Shown: positions 34,826 to 47,160, numbered from the stretch's first letter. The stretch: 64,000 bases of DNA from Meloidogyne chitwoodi (GCA_015183035.1 JACZZP010000005.1:2356001-2420000), one strand, 5' to 3'. Notes: generated from the letters alone by a model not told the origin. A program made the numbers and translations.

Positions 34826-35193
34826 GGTACTTTTCCTTTATGAGCACAAATGTCCGCAAGTTTTATCCGCAACTCTTATATTTAATTATTTATTTTGGAG
34901 GCATAAAATCAACAATTTTTGCTAAAATATCATTGAATGCATCAACTTCTCTTCTTTTCACATAGCGGGATTTCAGAGAGTTATTTTTTGAAATTGTAAC
35001 TCATTTAAGTAAAATTTGATTTTTTAAAATGCCATTACTTTATCTACCACAAAAAATGTATTATAATCCTTTATAATCGTTGTGGAAAATATGCTCATAA
35101 ATATATATATTTTTTAAAATACCTAATTCCTTTGAGAAAAATATTACTTGCGGATAAAACTTGCGGACATTTGTGCTCATAAAGGAAAAGGAC
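34826..35193. mobile_element. Merlin-like MITE with GTCCGCAAG ends
   Basis: Inverted ends: GGTACTTTTCCTTTATGAGC on the left and GCTCATAAAGGAAAAGGACT on the right, continuing ACAAATGTCCGCAAGTTTTA. The flanks GAAATGGG and GAAATGTG differ at one of 8 positions, if the left boundary is shifted by one base. A separate GCGGACC foldback follows at 35460-35640. Confidence 0.6.
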
Positions 35194-35459
35194 TGAAATG
35201 TGTTAAATGCAAAAACATCACTTTGACATTTTTTAATTGGCAAAATGTCTCAACTTTATCTCTCACGAGAAATTGTGTTATTTTAGCAAACTTTTTCAAA
35301 TATACAAAAATAAAAAATTTACAAAAAATCAAAACACAAAATAAAACAATTAAATAATAATATTTTTTAGTTTGCTCTGTATTTATTTTTGCATTTATAT
35401 TTTTTTAAAATTAATTTTTTGCTTTTAAAAAATAATTTGTAAAAAAAAAATAAATAAAT

Positions 35460-35640
35460 ATTTGCGGACCGAACTTTGCGGACACCCAAAAGTTTAAACA
35501 AAAAATTAGTTTATCAGCCTTTTCAAAGGCGAAAGGGTAAAATGATTTATTTAACAATTTTGTAGCATTGTATTAATTCTATATTCAAGTTTTGGAAAAA
35601 AAGTTTGAGTCAAGAAGCTTTTGGTCCGCAAGTTTCGGCT
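35460..35640. mobile_element. TGCGGACC foldback
   Basis: TTTGCGGACCGAACTTTGCG at the left and GGTCCGCAAGTTTCGGC at the right are approximate inverses around an AT-rich centre. No clear target duplication is seen. Confidence 0.35.
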
Positions 35641-36386
35641 TGCCTACTGAAAATATCTTTTTTAAATTTATTATTTGAAAATAATTTATTTAATAATTTA
35701 TTCATTTTAATTTATTTAAATTATTTAAAATTTAAAATTGTTTGCAAATAATAACAAATTTAAATTTGGAAAATAATTTTTTTTAACGTTTAAACATCAA
35801 AAAATGGAAATACATACAATTTGTTAATTTAATAAATATTCGCATAAAATAAAAAAATTTTTTAAATTAAAAAGCTAAACGATTAAAAATTAAATAAATA
35901 ATATTTTAAAAAAAAATTGAAAAATAAGTAAAAGTAATTCATGTTACCGACACGTGCATCAGGGATGCATATCGTATCGTAAATTGTATTTTATCGTATT
36001 TTTGGAGTTCATTTGTATCATATCGCATTTTTTGTAAAATATTTATCGTATCATATTGTTTCGAAGATAATGTGCATCTTTGAAAATTTTAATTTTTTTA
36101 AATTTTTTTTAATTTTATTTTATAACAATTTTTCTTTTTGCAAATCAAACTTTTCGATTTCATATTAATCACGATAAGAGTATTAGCCAATGGTAATTTT
36201 GGCTTCCAAAAATATATCATTGGTTCAAGATGTTAATGGTAAACAATCTAATTTATTTTAATATTTAATCTATATTATTTTTAAAATTATATATTAAGTT
36301 GATAAGGGAATCAATTGAAACAAACAAGAAAAATTTTAATCTCAAAAAATTTGATATACTTAAGTAAAAGTTTAATGCTGATTAGA

Positions 36387-36568
36387 GATCGGAATTTTGA
36401 AAAAATCAGGATCGGGAAAAGGGAAATTTAAAAATTGAACGATCGGGAGAGACCCGGACCGGGAAAATCGGGAATTCCCGATCCCGGTCCGGTGTCTCAA
36501 AAAACCTGGAAAATGGATCGGGAAATCGGGAAACGGGATCGGAACCCGATCCCGTTCCGATCTCTAAT
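36387..36568. mobile_element. CGGGATCGGG-type foldback
   Basis: AGAGATCGGAATTTTG at the left and GTTCCGATCTCTA at the right are inverted. The interior is full of GATCGGGA/TCCCGATC words that can pair in many registers. It is much richer in G and C than the surroundings and resembles 2394-2524. Confidence 0.65.
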
Positions 36569-36689
36569 GCTGATATATAATTTTCAAATTCAAATTCCTC
36601 AAAATTGATAGGAATATGTAGAGTATACAAATTGATGTAATAATTAGCCAAAAGTAATTTTGACTTGCAAAAATAAATCGATGTAATTC

Positions 36690-37599
36690 TCAAAAAGACA
36701 CCAGGCAACATATAATGTTAATATTTATAATATATTATTTTAAATATTATATATTAAGTAAAGAAGAGGGAGGATTAATTAAAACACAGCAAATAATATA
36801 ACTAATCAAGCTACCAAACGTAATTAATTATAATTTCTCATTTGTATTATTTTAAAATTTTGATTTCAAAAAAGATGATAGACTTTTAGTAAAAAAAGGA
36901 TATTTTCAAAACAATTTCAAATTCCTCGAAATTTAGAAAAGCAACTAACAAACAATTCAAGGGATAAATATAAAAATACATACCTAATTTTGGATAAAAA
37001 TTAAATTCAAAATTTAAATTAAAGAAGCATTTTAGATCATACATATCACTTTATCTTTTAAATTTTTCTTTTTTTTTATTTTTCGTGAATAAATTAAATT
37101 AAAAAAATTCAAAAATAATTTTTACACGTGGAAAAAACGTTTTACTTTTAATTTATTTAATTTTATCCAACATCAAAATTTAAAAAATATAAAAAATATA
37201 TTTGGCAGAGAAGCTAAATATGGATTTCTGATGTTTAATTAAATAAAGAAAAGAGAAAAATGCTTCGCTTTTTCAAGCTTTTTTACCTGCAAAATACACC
37301 AAGTATTTTCCTGAAACTTTTTACCGCTCTTTAATCTTCTGCCAATTTTTCTTTTTTTGTTGATTCAACTGAATTAAAATAAATTTATATTTTTGGATTT
37401 GAAAAATTTAATATATAAGCCTGTGGGGAAGAGAAAATTTCAAACCAGTTTTTCAATTTGTTTTTTAAATTTTAATATTTATTCTTACATTTTTTTACTT
37501 GAAATTTCTCCAAATTATTTATTAAATATTTACCTCTAAAAAAATACCCACAGTAAAATTTCGCATAAATAATATACCTAGTTGTCTAATAATTAAATA
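36690..37599. other. Upstream region of the repeat-protein gene
   Basis: No gene is seen. The proximal 300 bases are the presumed promoter; I could not single out a convincing TATA box. Confidence 0.4.
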
Positions 37600-40500
37600 A
37601 TGCATTTATTTTATTTAACCGCAATATCGTCAGTCTTAGTAGCTTTTTGCGTATTTGAAGTTGATGGATTTAATCTTTTTGTAAGTCAAAATTTAATTCC
37701 TTAAATTTTTTAAAGAAATATTCCAAAAATAGTAAATAACCCTTTATAGAATTGGAATAAAAACAATCCTAATCCAAAAGGATCAGTGTCAATAAGTGAA
37801 AGCGAAGAGGAAGACTCTTCCTCAAGATACTCAGAAAGCAGCAGCCATTCTCATTCTTCCAGTAGCTCCAACGAAGAGAAACATCATTCAAGTTCATCTT
37901 CAGCAAGTAGATCAGGAGAACGCAAACATCATAAGCGTCATCACAAACGAATCCATCAGAGTGAGCCAGAAGAGCCCTCATGTGAGGAAGGAATGAATTC
38001 AACTACCATTAAACCTGAGAATGGAAAACATAAAAATCAAAATAATTCAGGAAGAGACTCGCATCATCACCGAAGACATCATAGCAATTCAAGGAGCGAA
38101 TCGCACTCAAATTCTCATGAAAAACATCACGGCAGCCACTCTAAAAGTGAATCAAATGAGCATCACCACCACCATCATCATCATCACCATCATCATAAGC
38201 ATGGACACAAAAACCAGAGCACAGCAACTCAACAAGTGACAACACCTGTTGCGGTAAAATCTCAATCAACTCCCGTAGCTGTGGTTTCACCAAAACATCC
38301 TCAACCACCAGCACAATCTACTCCCGCACCACGTCCACCACCACCATCAAATACAACACCATGTGAAGAGGAAGGAACAACTCAGAAATCATCAGCTCAA
38401 TCAACCCCCGTAGCCGTTGTATCACCAAAACATCCTCAGCCTCCAGCACAATCTACTCCCGCATCACGTCCACCACCACCATCAAATACAACACCATGTG
38501 AAGAGGAAGGAACAACTCAGAGATCATCAGCTCAATCAACCCCCGTAGCCGTTGTATCACCAAAACATCCTCAACCACCAGCACAATCTACTCCCGCACC
38601 ACGTCCACCACCACCATCAAATACAACACCATGTGAAGAGGAAGGAACAACTCAGGGATCATCAGCTCAATCAACCCCCGTAGCCGTTGTATCACCAAAA
38701 CATCCTCAACCTCCAGCACAATCTACTCCCGCACCACGTCCACCACCACCAACAAATACAATACCATGTGAAGAGGAAGGAACAACTCAGAGATCATCAG
38801 CTCAATCAACCCCCGTAGCCGTTGTATCACCAAAACATCCTCAACCTCCAGCACAATCTACTCCCGCACCACGTCCACCACCACCAACAAATACAACACC
38901 ATGTGAAGAGGAAGGAACAACTCAGAGATCATCAGCTCAATCAACCCCCGTAGCCGTTGTATCACCAAAACATCCTCAACCTCCAGCACAATCTACTCCC
39001 GCATCACGTCCACCACCACCATCAAATACAACACCATGTGAAGAGGAAGGAACAACTCAGAGATCATCAGCTCAATCAACCCCCGTAGCCGTTGTATCAC
39101 CAAAACATCCTCAACCTCCAGCACAATCTACTCCCGCATCACGTCCACCACCACCATCAAATACAACACCATGTGAAGAGGAAGGAACAACTCAGAGATC
39201 ATCAGCTCAATCAACCCCCGTAGCCGTTGTATCACCAAAACATCCTCAACCTCCAGCACAATCTACTCCCGCACCACGTCCACCACCACCATCCAATACA
39301 ACACCATGTGAAGAGGAAGGAACAACTCAGAGATCATCAGCTCAATCAACCCCCGTAGCCGTTGTATCACCAAAACATCCTCAACCTCCAGCACAATCTA
39401 CTCCCGCACCACGTCCACCACCACCATCAAATACAACACCATGTGAAGAGGAAGGAACAACTCAGAGATCATCAGCTCAATCAACCCCCGTAGCCGTTGT
39501 ATCACCAAAACATCCTCAACCACCAGCACAATCTACTCCCGCACCACGTCCACCACCACCATCAAATACAACACCATGTGAAGAGGAAGGAACAACTCAG
39601 AGATCATCAGCTCAATCAACCCCCGTAGCCGTTGTATCACCAAAACATCCTCAACCTCCAGCACAATCTACTCCCGCACCACGTCCACCACCACCATCAA
39701 ATACAACACCATGTGAAGAGGAAGGAACAACTCAGAGATCATCAGCTCAATCAACCCCCGTAGCCGTTGTATCACCAAAACATCCTCAACCTCCAGCACA
39801 ATCTACTCCCGCATCACGTCCACCACCACCATCAAATACAACACCATGTGAAGAGGAAGGAACAACTCAGAGATCATCAGCTCAATCAACCCCCGTAGCC
39901 GTTGTATCACCAAAACATCCTCAACCACCAGCACAATCTACTCCCGCACCACGTCCACCACCACCATCAAATACAACACCATGTGAAGAGGAAGGAACAA
40001 CTCAGAGATCATTAGCTCAATCAACTCCCGTAGCTGTGGTTTCACCAAAACATCCTCAACCACCAGCACAATCTACTCCCGCACCACGTCCACCACCACC
40101 ATCAAATACAACACCATGTGAAGAGGAAGGAACAACTCAGAAATCATCAGCTCAATCAACCCCCGTAGCCGTTGTATCACCAAAACATCCTCAGCCTCCA
40201 GCACAATCTACTCCCGCATCACGTCCACCACCACCATCAAATACAACACCATGTGAAGAGGAAGGAACAACTCAGGGATCATCAGCTCAATCAACCCCCG
40301 TAGCCGTTGTATCACCAAAACATCCTCAACCTCCAGCACAATCTACTCCCGCACCACGTCCACCACCACCAACAAATACAATACCATGTGAAGAGGAAGG
40401 AACAACTCAGAGATCATCAGCTCAATCAACCCCCGTAGCCGTTGTATCACCAAAACATCCTCAACCTCCAGCACAATCTACTCCCGCATCACGTCCACCA

Positions 40501-41032
40501 CCACCATCAAATACAACACCATGTGAAGAGGAAGGAACAACTCAGGGATCATCAGCTCAATCAACCCCCGTAGCCGTTGTATCACCAAAACATCCTCAAC
40601 CTCCAGCACAATCTACTCCCGCACCACGTCCACCACCACCAACAAATACAACACCATGTGAAGAGGAAGGAACAACTCAGAGATCATCAGCTCAATCAAC
40701 CCCCGTAGCTGTGGTTTCACCAAAACATCCTCAACCTTCAGCTCAATCTACTCCCGCACCACGAAATTTGACTTCATCTAAAACCAAAAAACCTTGTATT
40801 CATAAACATAAAAAATCTACTCCATCAACTACAACTGTCGCTTCAACAACTGAAGAAGATTGTGAATGTGATGATGAGGATCATTCTAATGATGATGAAA
40901 ATTCGGGCGTTGTAAGTCTTTTTTCTTATTTTTTAATCAAAATTTAATTATATTAATTTTTAGCGTGGATATTTTAGTCGACTCTTCAAGAAAATTTTAA
41001 ATTCAAATAAAAACAAGGATGAACGTTCTTAA
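37600..41032 (+). CDS. Secreted protein with about 18.5 tandem 45-residue Pro-rich repeats, 3 exons
   Basis: Exons 37600-37680, 37750-40911 and 40964-41032 give about 1103 residues. Exon 1 is a signal peptide (MHLFYLTAISSVLVAFCVF). Exon 2 begins NWNKNN, then a Ser/Glu tract, Ser/His-rich tracts, and a run of about 13 His (near 38160-38200). From 38263 follow 18 full 45-residue units and one partial. Each unit contains VAVVSPKHPQPPAQSTPAPR, PPPPSNTTP and a single Cys in CEEEGTTQ. The C terminus has TEEDCECDDEDHSNDDENSG and a basic tail (RGYFSRLFKKI). Pro/Ser/Thr density suggests O-glycosylation; the PPPP and TPAP motifs recall extensin and arabinogalactan glycomodules, and one Cys per unit would allow cross-linking. 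A surface-coat, cuticle or secreted host-interface role is possible. The family is not recognised beyond the likely paralogue at 13477. Confidence 0.85.
38263..40766 (+). repeat. 135-bp coding tandem repeat, 18.5 units
   Basis: Units start at 38263 and recur every 135 bases without indels, the last (partial) at 40693. Variation is limited to a few positions: PAPR or PASR, SNTTP, TNTTP or TNTIP, and QR, QK or QG before SSA. Units 1, 14 and 19 share the rarer codons ACTCCCGTAGCTGTGGTTTC or the last part of it. Units 1-5 and 14-18 show a similar order of variants, which points to block duplication or conversion. Confidence 0.95.
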
Positions 41033-41078
41033 ATTTCTCTTTACAAAAATTAAGATAATTAAAAAATGATATTGACTA

Positions 41079-41221
41079 GGGTTGTTCCCCGCCCCCGTCC
41101 CCGAACCCCGGGGAATTTTGATACTTTTTTCAATTTTCCCCGTCCCCGCCCTCCCCCCTTTCCAAAAATTCCCCGAAAAGTCCCGTGGTCCCCTCCCCCC
41201 GACGACGGGGAACAACCCTAA
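41079..41221. mobile_element. C-rich foldback with AGGGTTGTTCCCC ends
   Basis: AGGGTTGTTCCCCGCCCCCG and CGACGGGGAACAACCCT are inverted ends. The interior is CCCCG-rich and stands out against its AT-rich surroundings. It lies 50 bases after the repeat-protein stop, perhaps in its 3' untranslated region. Confidence 0.7.
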
Positions 41222-42820
41222 TATTGACAATATTAAATATCTTAAAAATTTACAACAAATTTTATTTTAAATTGATGGTTCTGGGGTTTTCTTATTTGCT
41301 TTTTTAAATAATTTTCTTTTATTAAAATTAAAAATAAACATTTTTTACGGTGACTAATAAAGGATTTTATATAAAACTTTTTTATTGGATCCATTTGAGT
41401 CTAAGAGTAATAAAGCATTTAATTCATTAACGCACTAATATTTCCTTATAAATTAGCATCTTTTGAATTAATTTAAAAAATTAAAAAAAAAGAACGGAGA
41501 AGGACATTTGGAAGCCGCAGACGCTGTCGTCCTCTGTTTTTTATTAAATAAAAAAAATAATTTTTATTTATTTTTCAAGGTCATCAAAAACATCTAAAAA
41601 TAATAAACCTATTTTTTATTATGCATTAATTTTATAATTAATATTTTTCTAATTTTGCACTTGATAATTATTTTTAAAAAATATTGAATTATTGCGACAT
41701 AATTATAAAATGACATAATTTTGTAACTCATAAAAAATTCAAAAAATCTTTTAATGATTTTAATAAATTATTTATACATTTTTTATGATTTTGACGGCAT
41801 TTTAAAGGATAAATTTTTGTTATTTTTTTAAATTAATATTTTATAATGTAGACAGCTTTTAATTTATCGGCATTTTCTTTTTGAAGATTTTTTTGAAAAA
41901 AAAATTAAAAAAAGAATATTTCACTAAATTTAGAGTAAAATAACTAATTTAGAAAATAAGCTTAAATTATTTAATAGAATTTAAAAAAAAATAAAAATTA
42001 ATTTAATCAGTATCCCTGAATGAACACAAAATTTTTTTCGAACTATCAGAATGTGGGTGGCCTTCAATAATTTTAATGAAATTTAAAAAAATCCAAAGAA
42101 ATTTTGTAAAAAATATTGAAATAAACATTTTTAATTATAAGTAATTTAGGTTTTTTAAGAAAAAAATAAAATTATAAAAATAAAATTAATAATAAAAAAT
42201 TAATTAATTAATATTTATGGCTTTTGAGTATTTTCTCTATCATAGAAATATATTTGTTTTTTTATCCGAATAAAATTTTTTTCTAACTTTTACCAAGTAA
42301 CGATATTAAAATAATTATTAACTTGATTTAATTTTAATGGGGATTTTTATTTATTTACGAACAAAAGAAATTGTAAATTTTGTGAAAAGAAAATTTTTTG
42401 GGGTAATTTTGCTTAATAAAATATATTTTATTTGAATTTTACTAAAGGCTATTTCAATTGGGCTAAAAGTGTATCTTTAAACAGAAGGCAAATTTTAATT
42501 TTTTGATGTCAGTTTAATTACTGACAAATATAAGGTTAAGGTACTTGATTACTTTGAGATTTAGTTAAGAACTTTAGATATATGCAATTTTATTTTCAAA
42601 CATTTTATTTTTTTTAATTGACAAAAAAATCCAAAAATTTTCTCAAATTAGCAGTTCGCTGCTCCTCTCTTTCTATAATAATCGTGATATAAAAGAAATT
42701 TCTTAGAGGCCAAAATTTGTTATTTTCAATGTAATTTCACTCATTTTAATAAAAATATATTTTTTTATTTTAAATTAATCTTTTTAAATTTTAATAGATT
42801 AAATAATTTAAAAAACTTAA
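41222..42820. other. Non-coding AT-rich interval
   Basis: I see no supported gene, RNA or named element. Confidence 0.5.
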
Positions 42821-43247
42821 ATGTTAATTAAAAAAATATTTTTATTTTATTTTGAATTTATTTGCTTCATTATTCTTATTAATTCATTTAAAATACAAAA
42901 AAGAAAAGGAGAAAGAATTCAATCAATACAAATCGGCCAAAAAACTAGTAAAAACAACACAACAATAAATTTGGTAGTTATTTTTAATTAATATTTTTAT
43001 TAATATCCTTATAAGGCTTTTTTAAATTTAATAAACACATTTTATTTATCAAAAGATTTTTAATTTTCAACACAACAGATATTTTCGAAATTAGGAGATT
43101 TCTTTGTTTAGATTTTTGATTAGAAAATTGTTTTAGATTTCGATATTTTTGTAATTTTTAGATTTTGATTTTTGATTTTTTAATTTCTAAACATCTCTGA
43201 CCATTACACATCCATATTTTACATTAGATATACCCCAAGCCAATATT
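42821..43247 (+). CDS. Possible small secreted peptide, 2 exons (uncertain)
   Basis: An ATG at 42821 opens a 51-codon frame beginning with a hydrophobic stretch (FLFYFEFICFIILINSF) like a signal peptide, followed by a basic region (KIQKRKGERIQSIQIGQK). A possible donor follows at 42974. A candidate acceptor near 43226 would add a few residues and a stop. The intron carries a CGAAATT foldback (about 43075-43205). There is no homology signal; it could be a chance frame. Confidence 0.3.
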
Positions 43248-43463
43248 TTAATTAAAAAAATAAAACAACAACCGCAATTTATTTCCAAAAATTAAAACAA
43301 AGAAAAACTACAATTATGCAAAAGAATATTAGCACTAATGAAATTAATTTATATAAATTTATATTTAAGCGGTGTTGACATTCTAAACTACAGGGTGAGG
43401 GAGTGAACACATTTAAGGCATTAAAATATTTCCCTCATTGTATTGGGTGTTCCTTTCTTCCAT

Positions 43464-45793
43464 TTAACTGCATCCACACATTCCAGCACTAGTTCCATTT
43501 GTTCCACCAAATGTTCCAAGTTCAAAAGTAGGATATTCGATATAAACTGACCAAATTACTGTTTTCATAAGCATTGCTCTAACTGTAGGTACATTTGTAA
43601 AGCAATTCTTTAAAATTGGAACGACACATGAAAAAGCTACAGTATAATCATCGTTGTTATTGATACAATTTTTCATGGAATTATAATTGCTATTAAATGC
43701 CATATTATACACGCTATATGAGCCTGTAAGTTGTGATCTAAAATCATCTAATGCTTGCATCGTTTCTGTGTTGTTATTTTTGTCACGCTTACAACAACGA
43801 GCATAATCTTGAGGAATAGGTTGATTATTAAAGGTAATATTGTTGTTTGTGCTCTGAAAAATAGAAAATTTAATTTCCAATGAAAATAAAACTAGGGTTT
43901 GCCACATAGGGCGGGGAGGGCTTTAACAGGTAAGTGGGACGGTCCAGGACGAACGGGGATTGGTGGATATTATCTATTACTGGGGCAACCCATATGAATG
44001 ATCCTTTGTTGAGTCAATAACCCGCCAAGAGGACGGGGATGAACATTATAATATAAACTAACGTAGTGTGAAGCAGTGATGAATTCAGAAAATTGGCATT
44101 TCTCGTTACCTGCAGTAATCATTGTTTTGTATAAACACTCATGTTCATCTGAGCTCAAAAATGAGAATTGTGCTGATACAAATTTTAAACGTCTAACATG
44201 GTCAAATTGAATTCTCCAGTAGCTTTTAAGGTTTGAAACAAAGTTGTTGCAATTATTAACTGTTGTAGCGTTATAGCTTTGAGCAGTTTCATTTGAATTG
44301 ATAGAGCTGTTGAGAGATTGGATCAGAGGGGAGCTATCAGCATCTCCACCCAAGAATGATTTACCAATTGAAGCAAAGCTCACAAACTAATAAAATTTTA
44401 ATTTATTTTAAATCATTCCAGAAGATCATAACAAAAATATCAATACTGAGTTGTTCATTTAAATTTTAGTGTTGATATTTTGGTTATGATCTTCTGGGGG
44501 GACTTATTCTTATAGGGAATATTAAAGATGGGACAGCTTTTTTTGCGGAAATTATTTTAAGTTAAATGAGATGTTATTTGAAAGCTCTCGAAAAACTTTG
44601 TCGATCTAAAGGTTGAGGAATTTGTAAAAATATCTTTGAGCCAAGATACAAGCTTATGAAAATCGAAAAACCATAGGGGGAGTAAGCTCATTTAAGTGAT
44701 TACCGAGGCTGCTCCACACTGAACAAGTATATTATTGGCTTTTAATGGATAGAATTTATCATTTTAATGTCCGTAAAAAAGCCGTCTCGTTTTCAATATT
44801 GCTTAGTTATTTAAATTTACCATATCGCAGTAAGCCATGTATAATTCAAAAGTTCCAAATCCAGAGATCTCTGCTTTCGACATACATGCCAATAATGCTG
44901 GAGGAGCCTTAAGTGCGATATGCTTGCGGAATATCTTTGAAATTAAAGCATGTTTTCGTTCATCAGGACATTCATCATCATCTTTAAGAGAGATTCTCTT
45001 AAACCATTTTATATATGTTACAGCTATAACAGTTGTATTTGGTCCACAAGAGTTGTTGGCAGTTGCAGCTTCAAGTGCTTGAGTCACATCACAGTTTCCA
45101 GAATTGTCCTTTGATTTGAATGCATTTTTCATGTTGGAGGCACCGTAACTCAATCCAGCATGAACAAATTCGAAAACTCTTCCCCATCCAGTAATTTTGA
45201 CAAAGCCGATCAATTTTTCAATGTCAGGATTATTATTGAAGCAAATCTTTAAATGACCCGCACATTTAATAACTTTCTTTTCTAGAGTCAATGTTATATC
45301 AAGCAACACTATTTCTATTTGTTGAATATAAATTTCCAAGATTTGCTTTAAATTAAAAATAAATAATTATTTTTAATTATTTTAATTAAATTATTACCTG
45401 TTGAGAAACAGTCAAATATTTAATTTTAATTCTTCTCAATTCAGTTACAAGAACAGCCTGGCAAGGTCCAGATGTTGAGTTTGAAACAGAGACAGTCGTA
45501 TCATCACTAGCGGAGACTGAGCTTGCAGAAGATGTTTCTGTGTTTTCTTCACCAGTAGATGGACTTGGTGAAGCAGATGTTGAAGTGACCGCAGCAGATG
45601 TTGAAGCTGTTGAAGCGGGTGTAGCAGAACAATCACAAATTGAGTCAACTTTACATTCACGATGTGCTTGACTGTCAGAGTTACTTTGATGACTACTGAA
45701 AGTATTTGTTCGAGGATGTGGACACTTTGTTGCCAAAATTCCAATATTAAGGCCAACAATTAGAATACAACCTAACAATGTTTTTATTCCCAT
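43464..45793 (-). CDS. Secreted Ser/Thr-rich protein with three Cys-containing modules, 4 exons
   Basis: Exons 45793-45398 and 45345-44821 join in phase 0, followed by 44386-43981 and about 43891-43464. Exon 1 has a signal peptide (MGIKTLLGCILIVGLNIGIL), then Cys residues in KCPHPR and DSICDCS, and a mucin-like Ser/Thr tract. Exons 2, 3 and 4 each encode about 130-175 residues with spaced Cys (KCAGHLKICF and CPDERKHALI; NNCNNFV and NEKCQFSEF; ARCCKRD and PILKNCFTNV, ending MCGCS). They may be related modules with mostly helical content. I do not recognise the family. The last junction is unsure: the strongest acceptor (TTTTTCAG before AGCACA) does not keep frame with the available donors, while a CTAG acceptor at 43892-43893 does. 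Codon use is less A/T-biased than in neighbours, and the layout suggests a secreted product. Confidence 0.65.
44410..44500. repeat. AGAAGATCATAACCAAAATATCA foldback
   Basis: CCAGAAGATCATAACAAAAA and TTTTGGTTATGATCTTCTGG are inverse, around TATCAATACT/AGTGTTGATA. A diverged relative lies at about 62445-62540. It is intronic here. Confidence 0.6.
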
Positions 45794-45910
45794 TTTGGAA
45801 CAGTTGATTTATTTGAACTTTTGGAAGAGGCAAAAAGGATGATTAGAAGTAGAGAAGACTTTTCTTCGGCTACGAGGACGAAGTATGTTTAATGAATTGT
45901 TTGAGTTGCT

Positions 45911-45916
45911 TTTATA
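45911..45916 (-). promoter_or_regulatory. Possible TATA box of the Cys-module gene
   Basis: On the minus strand GAGTATAAAAGCAACTC lies about 120 bases upstream of the start codon at 45793. It is one of the few clear TATAAAA words at a promoter-like distance in this window. Confidence 0.45.
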
Positions 45917-46277
45917 CTCAAACTTTTGTTAGGGTGGTCCACAAAAAGGCAAAAAAGAATTGTCTAGATTATTTGCATAATTATCACTTGAATTGTTTGT
46001 CAGATTTCCCCTCAACTTTGAGGAATTTGAATATTGTTTTTAAAATATTATCATCTTTTTACTAAAGGATTATCATATTTTTTGAGAATCAAAATTTTTA
46101 AATAACACAAATGTAAAATTATCTAGGTAAATTACATATGGTAGCTAAATTATTTAGTTAATTTGTTTACTTTGTTTTAATTAATTCCCTCTTCTCTACT
46201 TAATATACTACATATAATATTTAAAATAATATAGATAAATATTAAAATTTTAAGACGTCTTGTTTGTTTTCATTGGT

Positions 46278-47160
46278 TATTTTTGGAAGCCAAAGTACTT
46301 GGCTAATTATTACATCATTTGTTCCATATAAAGTATAATCCTTAAACAAGTTGCGACAAAAATAGTATGGAAAATTAAGAGATTTTCTCTGACAGCGTCT
46401 TTTTCTCTCTTAAGATTACATACTATTTTTTGTCGCAAGACGCTATGCGTTTTTACTTAAACACAGCATAAAGCCAATAACTTTTTTAATTACTTTTATT
46501 AGCTAAGTGTAATTTATTTATAAGAGTCCCGGAATTTTGGTCTTTGGAAAGTTGCTCTCCAAAATTTTTTCGGAAAGTTGTTCTCAAAAGTTTTGAATTT
46601 TGGTCTTTAGTGGAAAGTTGGTCTCCAAGGAAAAATACGGAATATTGGTATCTAGATTTTTGGGCGCAGGAAAAATCGTGGGCTTTAAGTGAATAAAACC
46701 TATCAATTTTAGAGCCCATGGACGGTGGGTCTTCGCGCAAACTTAGATCTATTGATACTTTTTTTATCACTTAACCATTTTTAAGCGGTTCTGGTCGACA
46801 TTTACTCTAATATATATGGTTTAAAGGTGTCGCGTTTATTCACTTAGAGCCCAACATTTTTCCTGCGCCCAAAAATCTAGAGACCAATATTCCGTTTCTT
46901 TCCTTGGAGACCAACTTTCCACTAAAGACCAAAATTCCAAACTTTTGAGAACAACTTTCCGAAAAAATTTTGAGAACAACTTTCCAAAGACCAAATTTCC
47001 GGACACCATTTATAATGCTTAATATTTTTTGTATTTAATTCATTTTACAAAATAAATAATATTTAAAATAATTTATAATCTAAATGTTAAAATTATAACA
47101 AATAGACGACTCATACTTCTTTTTTTTGTATTTTTGGAAGCCAAAATTACATTTGGCTAA
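46278..47160 (+). repeat. Two box cassettes upstream of the MLT-10-like exons
   Basis: TATTTTTGGAAGCCAAAG...TTGGCTAAT at 46278-46306 and TATTTTTGGAAGCCAAAATT...TTGGCTAAT at 47129-47160. The upstream block TTTAAAATAATATA matches the minus-strand copies at 36185 and 36646. A large foldback lies between them. Confidence 0.75.
46525..47005. mobile_element. Long foldback element, arms about 180 bases
   Basis: The left arm holds CCGGAATTTTGGTCTTTGGA, GGAAAGTTGGTCTCCAAGGA and AGATTTTTGGGCGCAGGAAA; the right arm is their inverse, in reverse order. The interior contains GGGTCTTCGCGCAAACTTAG, related to the foldback at 27066-27365. Each arm is itself made of repeated GGAAAGTTG words. Confidence 0.75.

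Larger units (their letters stand above)
33789..36676 (-). repeat. Four box cassettes (AGCC subfamily)
   Basis: Minus-strand copies at 33789, 34150, 36185 and 36646. The first two carry AGCCAAGCATAGCTTAGGCT-type hairpins. The last two carry AGCCAAAATTAC-type hairpins (the 36646 copy has AGTC on one side). The upstream blocks of the last two (ACTTAATATATAAT, AAAATAATATA) match those of the plus-strand copies at 46278 and 47129, giving a subfamily dispersed over 10 kb. Confidence 0.75.

Noticed and set aside
37769..38239. Alternative frames over the Ser/His-rich start of the repeat-protein gene
   Set aside because: The signal-peptide exon and both splice junctions fix the frame of the 37600 gene; the others are shadows.
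41003..41270. Frames on both strands over the C-rich patch
   Set aside because: The patch is an inverted repeat with AGGGTTGTTCCCC ends; both frames come from its composition.
46486..46770. A 94-residue minus-strand frame
   Set aside because: It lies in the arm of a long foldback element and is made of repeated GGAAAGTTG words.
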